Shown here in pieces: positions 1 to 8,519 of a stretch of DNA of 46,981 nt. The stretch covers positions 1 through 46,981 of the forward strand of contig JBDHXA010000010.1 of the NCBI GenBank assembly GCA_039810485.1, written 5' to 3'. Position 1 is the first letter of the stretch. Each line of letters opens with the position of its first letter. Made by a program: the position numbers and the translations under genes. The notes below the pieces were generated by a model. It searched no databases. It was not told the DNA's origin and worked only from the letters and a program-made list of their open reading frames with translations. This DNA comes from JADZAA01 sp039810485 (GTDB lineage: Bacteria > Bacteroidota > Ignavibacteria > Kapaibacteriales > UBA961).

Positions 1-52
1 TTTGAAAACAAATGCGATATTGCAATTTAACAGCTGACTATCTATGTTTTTT

Positions 53-77
53 TTACCCGACTTTTCGGAGTGGGCTC
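53..77. repeat. Lone terminal sequence of the MITE-like family
   Basis: These 25 bases are identical to the right-hand end of the complete element at 2297-2486, including the 17-bp terminal repeat ending in TGGGCTC. The sequence to the left (1-52) does not resemble the interior of the complete copies. It may be the end of a different element, for example a longer one carrying a transposase, that starts before the window, or a deleted remnant. The rest of 1-251 is AT-rich intergenic sequence without a recognisable gene. Confidence 0.75.
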
Positions 78-251
78 TTAAAATAAAATTGATTTTTGGT
101 GTATAAATTAATAAAATTATCGTATAATTGCTTGCTTTTTCAGTACCGATTTGAAATGGTTCTGACTTGTGCCTGAAAAAACAAAAAAACTAATTTTTAG
201 AACCCATCTTAAATTAAACCGCACTTAGAAATTCTGCTAAAATATTAGCTG

Positions 252-1637
252 TTATACTTCTATCACAGTTCCTTTCGTTGGATTTTCTACAAATGGATGC
301 CCTTGCTCAAGAAGAGCCGCCTTGAAAGCTTCTTGCGCGTTTGGCTCGCCATGCACCAAATAGATTCTTTGGTCTGCAATTCGCTTGAATTGTCCAATAT
401 ACTCAAGCAGTTCGCCATGATCTGCATGTGCGCTAAGTCCTGACAGCTTTTCCACATGCGCTCTCACTCGATAATAATCGCCCATTATCCGCACTTTATC
501 TGCTCCATCTGCAATGCGCCTTCCAAGAGTATATTCTGCATTAAATCCTAGAAATAATATTGTTGTATTGCGTTTGCCAATATTATGAATCAAATGATGC
601 AAAACCCGTCCGGATTCGCACATTCCGCTGCCTGCAATAATAATACAAGGTCTTTTCATAGTATTTATGCGCTTAGAATCTTGAATTTCCCGAACATAAT
701 GAAGTTCGCTGAATTGGAAAGGATCGGGATCGGAGAGCATTAACTTGCGAGTTTCCTCATCATAACATTCAGGATGAAGCCGAAATACGTGAGTGGCGCT
801 AACTGCCAGAGGGCTGTCTACAAAAATAGGAATTGAAGGCAATCGGCGGTTATTGGAGAGCTCGTTTAAATAGTACACGATTTCTTGTGTTCGACCGACG
901 CTGAAAGCCGGTAAAATTAACTTACCGCGGCGCTCTATAGTTTCGTTGATAATTTGCAGCAAAGATCCTTCAAGATCGGTGTCGGCTTCGTGATAGCGTC
1001 CGCCATACGTTGATTCAGTCAATATTACATCAAATTCTTCTGGCGGGCATTCCGGATCGTTTAATATCGGCCGTTTTTTCCGCCCTACATCGCCCGTAAA
1101 ACATATTCTTGAAGCATGTCCTCTATATTTTACTGTAATAGAAGTAATTGCCGAGCCAAGCAAATGCCCGGCATCGTAGAATTTTACTTTCATATATTTT
1201 ACAGGCTCAAATTCGTAATGATAAGGCACGGCAACAAACCTTGTCATTGTCTCGGCCACATCTTCCGCTGTATAAAGCGGCTCAATGCGCTCGCCTTTGT
1301 GCTTGGCTAAATACAAGGCGTCTTTGGTTTGAATAGAAGCGCTGTCGGCCAGCATTACAGCACATAAATCACGTGTTGCTGGCGTGGCATAAATCATACC
1401 TTTAAATCCGCGCTTAACCAAAGATGGCAAATTTCCAGAGTGGTCAATATGCGCATGAGAAAGCACCACGGCATCAATCGAGGCAGGATTAAAAATAAAT
1501 TCACGATTTATATGATTTGCCTCATCGCGTCTTCCCTGAAACAAACCACAGTCAAACAGTACGTTTTTATTGCCAAAACTAATTAAATGCTGCGATCCGG
1601 TTACGGTTTGTGCCGCTCCGCAAAATTTGATTTTCAT
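252..1637 (-). CDS. Beta-CASP metallo-beta-lactamase RNase-like protein
   Basis: A predicted zinc-dependent hydrolase of the metallo-beta-lactamase/beta-CASP group, whose members are mostly RNA endo/exonucleases related to CPSF73/Ysh1. From the chosen ATG the protein has 461 residues. The zinc-binding HAHIDH motif is at residues 61-66. Further on are the TESTYGGR segment, the AGSGMCESGR segment of the beta-CASP domain, a GLSAHADH segment and a C-terminal LVHGE motif typical of the RMMBL (RNA-specificity) domain. An upstream in-frame TTG at 1691 is possible, but the ATG at 1637 has an AAAAGGA stretch about 10 nt before it, starts right at the conserved fold and avoids overlapping the upstream gene. 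It lies 35 nt downstream of the rluE-like gene, so the two are probably cotranscribed. The substrate cannot be read from the sequence. Confidence 0.9.
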   Translation of the reverse strand: MKIKFCGAAQTVTGSQHLISFGNKNVLFDCGLFQGRRDEANHINREFIFNPASIDAVVLSHAHIDHSGNLPSLVKRGFKGMIYATPATRDLCAVMLADSASIQTKDALYLAKHKGERIEPLYTAEDVAETMTRFVAVPYHYEFEPVKYMKVKFYDAGHLLGSAITSITVKYRGHASRICFTGDVGRKKRPILNDPECPPEEFDVILTESTYGGRYHEADTDLEGSLLQIINETIERRGKLILPAFSVGRTQEIVYYLNELSNNRRLPSIPIFVDSPLAVSATHVFRLHPECYDEETRKLMLSDPDPFQFSELHYVREIQDSKRINTMKRPCIIIAGSGMCESGRVLHHLIHNIGKRNTTILFLGFNAEYTLGRRIADGADKVRIMGDYYRVRAHVEKLSGLSAHADHGELLEYIGQFKRIADQRIYLVHGEPNAQEAFKAALLEQGHPFVENPTKGTVIEV

Positions 1638-1672
1638 CGTATATTTTCCTTTTAAAAATGCAAGATTTTCAT

Positions 1673-2233
1673 CTATTTTGTAAAAATACAATTTCTCTCG
1701 GTTTCAGTAATTATCCGCCACTCTCCTTCTACAAGTTTTTCTAAAGTTAAACTGCCAATTGCTACTCGTATCAGGCGAAGCGTCGGATGACCAACCGCAG
1801 CTGTCATTCGGCGTACTTGGCGATTTTTTCCTTCAGTAAGTTTCAACTCAATCCACGATGTCGGTATTGTTTTGCGATAGCGTATTGGAGGCATTCTTTC
1901 ATGTATATTTGGCGTTTCAATAATCTTTGCGCTGCAAGGAAGCGTTGTATAATCGGCAATAACAAGTCCGCTTTGAAGTTTTTGAAGTTCATCGTTTGTC
2001 GGCAGTCCGTCTATTTGCACCCAATATGTGCGTGAATGTGCATTAAGAGGATGTAAAAGACGGCTATTTAACCCCGCCTCATCTGAAAGCAAGAGCAAGC
2101 CCTCGGAATCTGCATCCAAACGTCCGAGAGGATACGTGTTTTTAGGAAATGAAAATTCTGCAAGAGTATGATACTTGCCACATTGCGTAAATTGAGAAAT
2201 CACGTTGTACGGTTTGTTAAATGCTATGATCAT
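1673..2233 (-). CDS. rluE: RluE-type rRNA pseudouridine synthase
   Basis: A 186-residue pseudouridine synthase of the RsuA/RluB/RluE family, which isomerises specific uridines in rRNA. E. coli RluE modifies 23S U2457 in the peptidyl-transferase region. The sequence starts directly with the catalytic domain (MIIAFNKPYNV) and has no N-terminal S4 domain, as in RluE. The catalytic-Asp motif GRLDADSEGLLLLSD is at about residues 38-52, and the RQVRRM motif lies near residues 138-143. Its length is close to E. coli RluE (217 aa, longer at the N terminus). The ATG at 2233 has no obvious Shine-Dalgarno. It probably leads a two-gene operon with the MBL RNase, giving an RNA-metabolism pair. The family is certain; assignment to RluE rather than a close paralogue is an inference from domain content. 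Confidence 0.88.
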   Translation of the reverse strand: MIIAFNKPYNVISQFTQCGKYHTLAEFSFPKNTYPLGRLDADSEGLLLLSDEAGLNSRLLHPLNAHSRTYWVQIDGLPTNDELQKLQSGLVIADYTTLPCSAKIIETPNIHERMPPIRYRKTIPTSWIELKLTEGKNRQVRRMTAAVGHPTLRLIRVAIGSLTLEKLVEGEWRIITETERNCIFTK

Positions 2234-2296
2234 GAATGGTATATATTTCCGAATTGATTTTACAGATAATTTTCGATGTTTTTAGACACTATATTT

Positions 2297-2486
2297 GAGC
2301 CCACTCCGAAAAGGTATTTTATAAAAATTGCAGACTAAAGATTCGCTATTTTTCAAAAAAACTTATCTTTCAAGAGCTAAAAAAGTCGTTTTTTTGCCGT
2401 TTTTCACTTGAAAACGAGTAAAAACTGTACTTTTTCACCATGTTTTCTTTGACTTGAAATATTACCCGACTTTTCGGAGTGGGCTC
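2297..2486. mobile_element. MITE-like non-autonomous element, copy A (190 bp)
   Basis: The element has perfect 17-bp terminal inverted repeats (GAGCCCACTCCGAAAAG at the left, its reverse complement at 2470-2486). It is flanked on both sides by the direct repeat ATATTT (2291-2296 and 2487-2492), as expected for a 6-bp target-site duplication. The interior is AT-rich with runs of A and T and has no coding capacity. A second copy in opposite orientation lies at 36265-36455 and matches along its whole length, with scattered differences. It is presumably mobilised in trans by a transposase not in this window. The IS family was not assigned. Confidence 0.85.
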
Positions 2487-3169
2487 ATATTTTTAGCATT
2501 TAATTTTAACAGCTGTATTTCATTCTTTTTTATGATTTTCAAACGAATCCGAGTCTGCATTTTCTATCATTAAATGCTGGATTTCTTGACTGACATTTTG
2601 CTTCAATCAGCACTGCAAATTTTCTCTATCGAAATTAGCAACATGTATTTTATCGAGCATTATTCACTATTCGGCACGTATTTTTCCTAATACGCGCCAT
2701 ATCTCTGAAATATTGCTTCATTGTTTGAATATGTGTGATTTAGCATAATTTTTCTTAAAAAGACACTGCAATTTTATGCAATACTTCTGACAATGTAAGA
2801 AATTGAACACAATGACATATTTTGCAAAATGAAATTCTTTAATTATTGTCTCTATGATTTCAACAATGAAATAAACTTGCCGATTGCGATAATGCCACCC
2901 TCCAAATGAGATTATTGCAGCGCCTCGTTTGGCTTGGCAATTACTCTTTTGAACACCAAATACAGCGAATAATTCCGTTTATTTTCATCAGTTAATTTTC
3001 AATCAATAATCACGCGACGCATTTTGCTATATATTAATTTATTTCAGGCAAACCAACATAATCTGCCGCATTAGATTTAACAAATATTTTTATTAAATAT
3101 ATTAATCCTGCAACGACACAAATAAGCGTAGATTATCATCTTTTTTATTGCATCGAAAATAATAACACA
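2487..3169. other. Gene-free intergenic region
   Basis: About 680 bp of AT-rich sequence with no convincing reading frame on either strand. The only visible structure is a nested hairpin: TGCCA (2893-2897) pairs with TGGCA (2935-2939), enclosing a 9-bp stem CCAAATGAG (2902-2910) with CTCGTTTGG (2924-2932). No T-run follows it, so it is not a typical terminator. The promoter of the ABC transporter gene must lie in the right-hand part, but no clear -33/-7 pair was found. Confidence 0.5.
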
Positions 3170-6100
3170 ATGACCGGTTTCAAACGATTATATCATTTGC
3201 TCTTTGATGAAGTTACTCCGCTAATTCGGCTGGGGCGCCAACGGCATTTGCTTTTTGAAGATCTGCCGCCTGCGCCATCGGAAATTGATCCGCGCGCAAC
3301 TTATATTCCTTATCAGCATCTTGATGCCGATCAGCCATATAAATTTATTATTGCCAATTTTCGCTCGGCAGGATTTCCTGCTGTAATGTCAGTTTTATTC
3401 CCTATTGTTACAATATTGACAGGCATAGCAAATCCACTGTTGATTCATTCTCTTATATCAAATTTGGGCATGAGGGATATGCCATTTGCCGAGTCAATTA
3501 TACTTGCAATTTTGCTTGGGCTAGCCGGAATTTTTGACGGCGTTTTTACGCAGCATGGATTTTATTACAAATTGATGACCAATACACGCATTATTGCGGG
3601 AATAAATTATCGGATCTTTCATCATTCACTGCGGCTAACCCGCACTGCGCAGTTAGAGTCGCCTTCAGGCGATGTGGTTAATCATCTTGGCAGCGACTCC
3701 GAGCAAATTGCCGAAGCATCGTTCTTTATTCCCGACATAATTTACTGCACTTTACTGACAGTAATTGTATTTGTGATGCTGTGGCATTACCTCGGCGCAG
3801 CAGCATTTGCATCAATAGGAGCTATGGCGCTCATTACTCCGATTTCGAGAATTTTGTCAAAGAGATTCACGCTCCTCAATCATGAGCTTATGAGGCATCG
3901 CGATCAACGTGTTACCCTCATGTCGCAAATTTTACACGGAATTCGCGTCATTAAATATTTTGCTTGGGAAAAAAGTATAGGCAAAGAAGTGTCCGAGATT
4001 CGTGCTCGCGAACAGAAAGCGCGATTAAAATTAGCTATGACTGACGCCATATCAGGCGCATTTTTCATAAGCGTCACATCTTTTGTCGCTTTTATAGGAT
4101 TTTCCGTCTATGTGCTTTTAGGAAATACTCTTACAGCGCCGGTAATTTTTGCCTGCATTTCGCTGTTTATGCTTCTTGAATTTCCTTTTGGCATGGCTGC
4201 GCATATTTTTTCGATGGTAGTGCAAGCAAAGGTTTCTGCCATGCGATTAAACACTTTCTTCAGCCGAGAACAAAGAACTATTGAGGAAGGAATGCTTGCC
4301 GAGCCAGAAAAACCTGTCGGCTTGACATTAAGCAATATTTCTATGCGATATTCAGCGCAAGGCAAGCACGCGCTTGACTCGATTTCTCTGCAAATTTCAG
4401 CCGGTGAAAGCATTGCAATAGTGGGAACCGTCGGCTCCGGCAAAAGCACATTATTGCACGCAATGATGCATGACGCCAATCTCTCAGATGGAACAGTTAC
4501 TTACACAGGTATAAATGATGGAGAGATTCCCCGCATGGCTTATGTTCCTCAAGAGCCGTTTATTATAAATGGAACATTCCGCGACAACATACTCTTTGGC
4601 GAGCAGAACGTCGACTTGGAAAAAATAATTCATGACGCGCAATTGCTTCCGGATTTAAATGCCATGTCAGCAGGAATTAATACTGAAATTGGTGAGCGCG
4701 GCGTAAATCTCTCAGGCGGTCAGAAAACTCGCATAGCATTAGCAAGAGCGGCTGCTTACAAGCCGGGAATCGTTTTTTTAGACGATCCTCTTGCAGCCGT
4801 CGACAGCCGTACAGAATCAGCGCTTTGCAACGATATGATATTCGGGCGATGGAAAGCCATCACGCGCATTATTGCAACTCACCGTTTGGCTCATCTGCAT
4901 CAATTTGACCGCATTCTATATATGGAAAATGGGCGAATTTGCGCTGAAGGCGCCATTAGCGAACTTTTAGCGTCAAGCCCAGAGTTTGCGGTATTTTACG
5001 CGCAGCATACGCACGAGGAAATGCAGCATGTTCATCAAGCAAATGATGTTGTAGAAAATAGCAACTGCAGCTCGCGCTTCACGGAAGATGAAGACCGTGA
5101 ATTTGGCGCAGTTGAAACAGATGTATATTTTGATTATATGAAACTCCTTGGCGGTGCAAACCCGTCTTTGCGCAAGTTTATGATGCTGTTGCTCGCATTT
5201 TCTTGCATGGCAGTTACGGCGCTTCCAATTTTGCAAACTTCATGGCTTGGCTGGTGGATTGAGTTGAACAAAGCCAATGCTCACACTTTTGCAGATGTTA
5301 TGCCCTGGTTAGCTTCGCCTATGGCTGCTGTCGGCATTTATGGGATCATAGGAGTATTTGTGCTTTTAGGCGTTATTGCCGAGCGCTTTCTCTGGACAAA
5401 ACGCGGTCTGGAAGCAGCGCAAGACATGCACGATGCAACGGTTTTATCGGTGCTTAACGCTCCGCTTCGATTTTTTGACACAACGCCAATTGGACGCATT
5501 CTCAACCGCTTTTCGCGCGATGTTCAAAATGTCGAAGATATTTCCAACAATGCCGAAGAAGCTGCACGTAATCTCTCCAAAACTCTTGGATCCTTCGTGC
5601 TTATAATATTTGTTGCGCCAATTGTCCTGCTGCTTGCAGCGCCTGCAATATGGGCATATTACGCATTGCAGCGCGACTATCGCAGTTCAGCGCGCGAGGC
5701 AAAGCGCATAGAATCTCTTGCCCGATCAAAACGATATGCACAATTCAAAGAAACATTAAACGGCATTTCTGTCATTCGGGCATTTCGGAAAGAGATGCAG
5801 TATTCCGATCAGTTTTTTTCCATTTTACACGACTATTTTCGAGCATTTTGGGGAAGTATTTTATTAAATCGCTGGTTCTCGTCCCGCGTGCCTGTAATCG
5901 GTGGGCTTATTGGCATTACCACGGGCATTAGTATCGTATATGCCACTGCGCATGGTCATCTTACCGCCGGCATTGCAGGAGTGGCGCTTACGTATGCGCT
6001 TGGATTTTGGCATTCGCTTAACTGGAGCATTCGCAGCTTTAGCGAAATTGAATCGCGCATGACATCGGTTGAGCGATTGCGCTATTATGGCTCTCTCGAA

Positions 6101-6874
6101 CCAGAGCCATATGCCACAAAAATGCCAGTTTCACAAAATTTTCATATTGCAAAAGGCAGTATACGCTTCTCTCATGTAACTGCCCGATATTCGCAAGATC
6201 TGCCTTTTGTACTTCGCGACATATCCCTTTCAATTGAAGGAGGCGAGCGCGTAGGAATAATAGGCAGAACAGGATCCGGCAAATCAACACTTTTTCAGAC
6301 CTTGTTTCGCTTTGTTGAGCTTACCGGCGGTTCGATAGAAATTGACGGAGTTGACATTGCCTCAATTCCGCTTGAAAAACTACGGCGCTCAATGGCAATT
6401 ATTCCTCAAGATCCAACCATTTTTATCGGTGATATTCGCAGCAATCTCGATAGGTTTTCACAATGTTCAGACGAAGAAATTTGGAGAGCGTTAGATCGCG
6501 TAAAATTGCGCGAATCGATAGTGCAAGCAGGCGGTTTAGACGCCAAAGTGCGCGAGAATGGCTATAATTTCAGCCAAGGACAAAGACAGCTGATTTGCCT
6601 TGCAAGAGCTATTCTGACGAATGCGCGCATAATTGTAATGGACGAGGCGACAGCCAGCGTCGACGTGCAAACTGATGCTCTGATTCAAGAGACAATACGC
6701 ACTGAATTTAATGGAGTAACCATGCTCATTATTGCGCATCGCCAGACATCAGTAACTGATTGCGACAGAATTATCGAGATTGCCAGCGGAGAGATAAAAT
6801 CCAATGAAAAAAGGCGGAAAACAATTCAGCGCAATAATTTTACAACAAAATTAAAAATACTTAGCAATAAATAA
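3170..6874 (+). CDS. Full-length ABCC/MRP-like ABC exporter
   Basis: A 1234-residue polypeptide with the order TMD1-NBD1-TMD2-NBD2, so both halves of an ABC exporter are in one chain. NBD1 has Walker A GTVGSGKST (419-427), signature LSGGQ (514-518) and Walker B ending LDDP, where Asp replaces the catalytic Glu. NBD2 has Walker A GRTGSGKST (1032-1040), a degenerate signature FSQGQ (1134-1138) and a canonical VMDEATASVD Walker B. The degenerate NBD1 Walker B and the FSxGQRQL-type second signature are features of the eukaryotic ABCC (MRP/CFTR/Ycf1) family. The N terminus (LLFDEVTPLIRLG, then LPPAPSE...) also resembles the L0-linker region of short MRPs. Each TMD shows about six hydrophobic segments (roughly 65-350 and 685-960). 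It stands alone, flanked by long intergenic stretches. The substrate is unknown; organic-anion or drug export is the family role. Confidence 0.9.
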   Translation: MTGFKRLYHLLFDEVTPLIRLGRQRHLLFEDLPPAPSEIDPRATYIPYQHLDADQPYKFIIANFRSAGFPAVMSVLFPIVTILTGIANPLLIHSLISNLGMRDMPFAESIILAILLGLAGIFDGVFTQHGFYYKLMTNTRIIAGINYRIFHHSLRLTRTAQLESPSGDVVNHLGSDSEQIAEASFFIPDIIYCTLLTVIVFVMLWHYLGAAAFASIGAMALITPISRILSKRFTLLNHELMRHRDQRVTLMSQILHGIRVIKYFAWEKSIGKEVSEIRAREQKARLKLAMTDAISGAFFISVTSFVAFIGFSVYVLLGNTLTAPVIFACISLFMLLEFPFGMAAHIFSMVVQAKVSAMRLNTFFSREQRTIEEGMLAEPEKPVGLTLSNISMRYSAQGKHALDSISLQISAGESIAIVGTVGSGKSTLLHAMMHDANLSDGTVTYTGINDGEIPRMAYVPQEPFIINGTFRDNILFGEQNVDLEKIIHDAQLLPDLNAMSAGINTEIGERGVNLSGGQKTRIALARAAAYKPGIVFLDDPLAAVDSRTESALCNDMIFGRWKAITRIIATHRLAHLHQFDRILYMENGRICAEGAISELLASSPEFAVFYAQHTHEEMQHVHQANDVVENSNCSSRFTEDEDREFGAVETDVYFDYMKLLGGANPSLRKFMMLLLAFSCMAVTALPILQTSWLGWWIELNKANAHTFADVMPWLASPMAAVGIYGIIGVFVLLGVIAERFLWTKRGLEAAQDMHDATVLSVLNAPLRFFDTTPIGRILNRFSRDVQNVEDISNNAEEAARNLSKTLGSFVLIIFVAPIVLLLAAPAIWAYYALQRDYRSSAREAKRIESLARSKRYAQFKETLNGISVIRAFRKEMQYSDQFFSILHDYFRAFWGSILLNRWFSSRVPVIGGLIGITTGISIVYATAHGHLTAGIAGVALTYALGFWHSLNWSIRSFSEIESRMTSVERLRYYGSLEPEPYATKMPVSQNFHIAKGSIRFSHVTARYSQDLPFVLRDISLSIEGGERVGIIGRTGSGKSTLFQTLFRFVELTGGSIEIDGVDIASIPLEKLRRSMAIIPQDPTIFIGDIRSNLDRFSQCSDEEIWRALDRVKLRESIVQAGGLDAKVRENGYNFSQGQRQLICLARAILTNARIIVMDEATASVDVQTDALIQETIRTEFNGVTMLIIAHRQTSVTDCDRIIEIASGEIKSNEKRRKTIQRNNFTTKLKILSNK

Positions 6875-7030
6875 AATGTTCTAAAAGAAGCGCCTAATGT
6901 TTGCAAATCTGACATAATTTCTTAGTTACAGACAATTACAATTAGATTGTTACTTAAGCTAACTCAGACGCTTTCAAAAACCAATCATATATTGCGAACA
7001 CTTTGCAAGTCATTATTTTCATATTAAAGC

Positions 7031-7046
7031 ATAAAAGTACTTTTAT
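7031..7046. promoter_or_regulatory. Candidate operator: 16-bp perfect palindrome
   Basis: ATAAAAGTACTTTTAT is a perfect 16-bp inverted repeat that ends immediately before the proposed -33 box of the RIC gene. Its centre lies at about -45 relative to the predicted start site. It is a natural binding site for a dimeric regulator, either the cluster's own Rrf2 protein or a CRP/FNR-type activator. No protein is shown to bind it. Confidence 0.45.
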
Positions 7047-7077
7047 ATTGCTATGCAAATTATTTTTTGTATGTTTG
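7047..7077 (+). promoter_or_regulatory. Predicted promoter of the RIC/ScdA gene
   Basis: ATTG at 7047-7050 is followed after exactly 19 nt by TATGTTTG at 7070-7077. This fits the Bacteroidota housekeeping pattern (TTTG, about 19 nt, TAnnTTTG) with one mismatch at the first base of the -33 box. The predicted start is near 7084, giving a leader of about 28 nt. Confidence 0.5.
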
Positions 7078-7111
7078 AAATCATTTTTCAATTTCTAATA
7101 GGTAAATTTTT

Positions 7112-8365
7112 ATGCAAACTGCTGAGAGCAATATTGTTAATGTGCCCGATATTGAGCCGAGATTGAAGCATCCTACAATTTTTCGGGTGTTCGACAGCTT
7201 AGGACCCGGCGAAAGCATGATAATCCACAACGATCATGACCCAAGACCGGTATATTATCAATTAATTGGCGAGCGTGGCGATGTATTTACATGGGAATAT
7301 TTAGAACAAGGACCGCAATGGTGGGACGTTCGCGTAACAAAAAAAGGAAATGCCGGCGATGGCTTGATTGGCTCGACTAACGCTCAAAAGCCGCAACAAT
7401 CATCAAATTCCGCAGTATCGAAAGATAATGTTATCAATGTTCCCGCTATTGAACCGCGACTCAAACATCCGACGATTTTTGAAGTTTTTGACAAACTCGG
7501 CTCGGGAGAAAGTTTGGTAATTCACAATGATCATGACCCAAAACCTGTTTATTATCAGCTTCTTGGTGAGCGTGGTGATGTGTTTACATGGCAATATTTA
7601 GAGCAAGGCCCAGAAGTATGGGATGTACGCGTTACAAAAAAGGGATCGGCAAATAGCGAAACAATTGGTCAGATTGCTGCAAAAGATTTGAAGAAAGCGG
7701 AAGTATTCAAAAAATATGGTATTGATTTTTGTTGCGGCGGGAAAAAAACCATAAAAGAAGCATGCGAAGAAAAAGGTCTTGACGCCTCGCAGGTTGAGCG
7801 AGAACTTCAGCAAACCACTCAGTCGTCAGTAACCAACGGCACAACAAATTACAATGAATGGAATCTTGATTTTCTTGCTGATTACATTGTGAACACTCAC
7901 CATAATTATGTTCGCAAATATCTTCCTGATCTTAGCATGTATTCATCGAAAGTTGCTCGAGTTCATGGAGCGAACCATCCGGAGCTTGCGCCTATCAATC
8001 AGCTTGTTGAAACGGTCAACAGCGAACTGACCGAACACATGGTTGTGGAAGAAAATGCTCTTTTCCCATTAGTTAAGAAAATTGTTCAAGCCAAAAACGG
8101 CAACGGATCTGTTTCTAAAGAAGAAAAGGACGCTTTTGACGCAATGACTCGCGATGCAGAAAAGGAACATGACAGCGTTGGAAGAGCAATGGAAAAAATT
8201 CGCGGACTAAGCAAAAATTTCGCCATCCCCGAAGACGCATGCACAAGTTATAAACTTCTCTACACCATGCTCGATGAGTTTGAGAATGATTTGCATACGC
8301 ACATTCATTTAGAAAACAATATTCTATTTCCGAAAACAGCAGACATAAAAAACTCATTGGCATAG
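7112..8365 (+). CDS. RIC/ScdA-type di-iron Fe-S repair protein with two DUF2249 domains
   Basis: A predicted cytoplasmic iron-sulfur-centre repair protein of the RIC/YtfE/ScdA family, which restores clusters damaged by nitric oxide or oxidants. The 417 residues contain two near-identical DUF2249 modules (about 10-79 and 109-178), an ScdA_N domain (about 182-235) with the FCCGG motif at Cys207-Cys208, and a hemerythrin-like di-iron domain (about 250-415). Candidate iron ligands in that domain are His263/264, His309, Glu313/314, His353, His395/399 and Glu401. Typical RIC proteins (about 220 aa) lack the DUF2249 modules, so this version is N-terminally extended and internally duplicated. It is followed by a hairpin terminator and then by related genes on the same strand, including an Rrf2 regulator, which supports an NO-stress role. 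The domain assignments are firm; the role in NO damage is inferred. Confidence 0.88.
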   Translation: MQTAESNIVNVPDIEPRLKHPTIFRVFDSLGPGESMIIHNDHDPRPVYYQLIGERGDVFTWEYLEQGPQWWDVRVTKKGNAGDGLIGSTNAQKPQQSSNSAVSKDNVINVPAIEPRLKHPTIFEVFDKLGSGESLVIHNDHDPKPVYYQLLGERGDVFTWQYLEQGPEVWDVRVTKKGSANSETIGQIAAKDLKKAEVFKKYGIDFCCGGKKTIKEACEEKGLDASQVERELQQTTQSSVTNGTTNYNEWNLDFLADYIVNTHHNYVRKYLPDLSMYSSKVARVHGANHPELAPINQLVETVNSELTEHMVVEENALFPLVKKIVQAKNGNGSVSKEEKDAFDAMTRDAEKEHDSVGRAMEKIRGLSKNFAIPEDACTSYKLLYTMLDEFENDLHTHIHLENNILFPKTADIKNSLA

Positions 8366-8374
8366 AATTTTCAT

Positions 8375-8415
8375 ACTCAAACCGCTCTAATAACAAATAG
8401 AGCGGTTTGAGTTTA
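8375..8415 (+). terminator. Hairpin terminator after the RIC gene
   Basis: A perfect 14-bp stem (8375-8388 with 8399-8412) with a 10-nt loop starts 9 bp after the stop codon, followed by a short T-rich stretch (TTTAA). The U-tract is weak, so it may give partial termination and set the ratio of RIC to the downstream genes. Confidence 0.7.
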
Positions 8416-8519
8416 ATCTCAAATTTAAGTCAGCGCATAATATTTTCGGCAAAGCATACTTGCAATTCATTTGATTATAATTATTTGTATAATATTTATT
8501 CAAATTATATCCATAAATT

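Noticed and set aside
252..1691. Longer MBL protein starting at TTG 1691
   Set aside because: The extension is not family-like, overlaps the upstream gene and lacks the ribosome-binding site seen before ATG 1637.
53..2486. rluE-MBL pair as a composite transposon between two ends
   Set aside because: The left end lacks a full element and there is no transposase or outer target duplication in view; kept only as a question.
7139..7645. 297-nt repeat as a mobile or CRISPR-like repeat
   Set aside because: It is an in-frame duplication of one protein domain inside a single gene.
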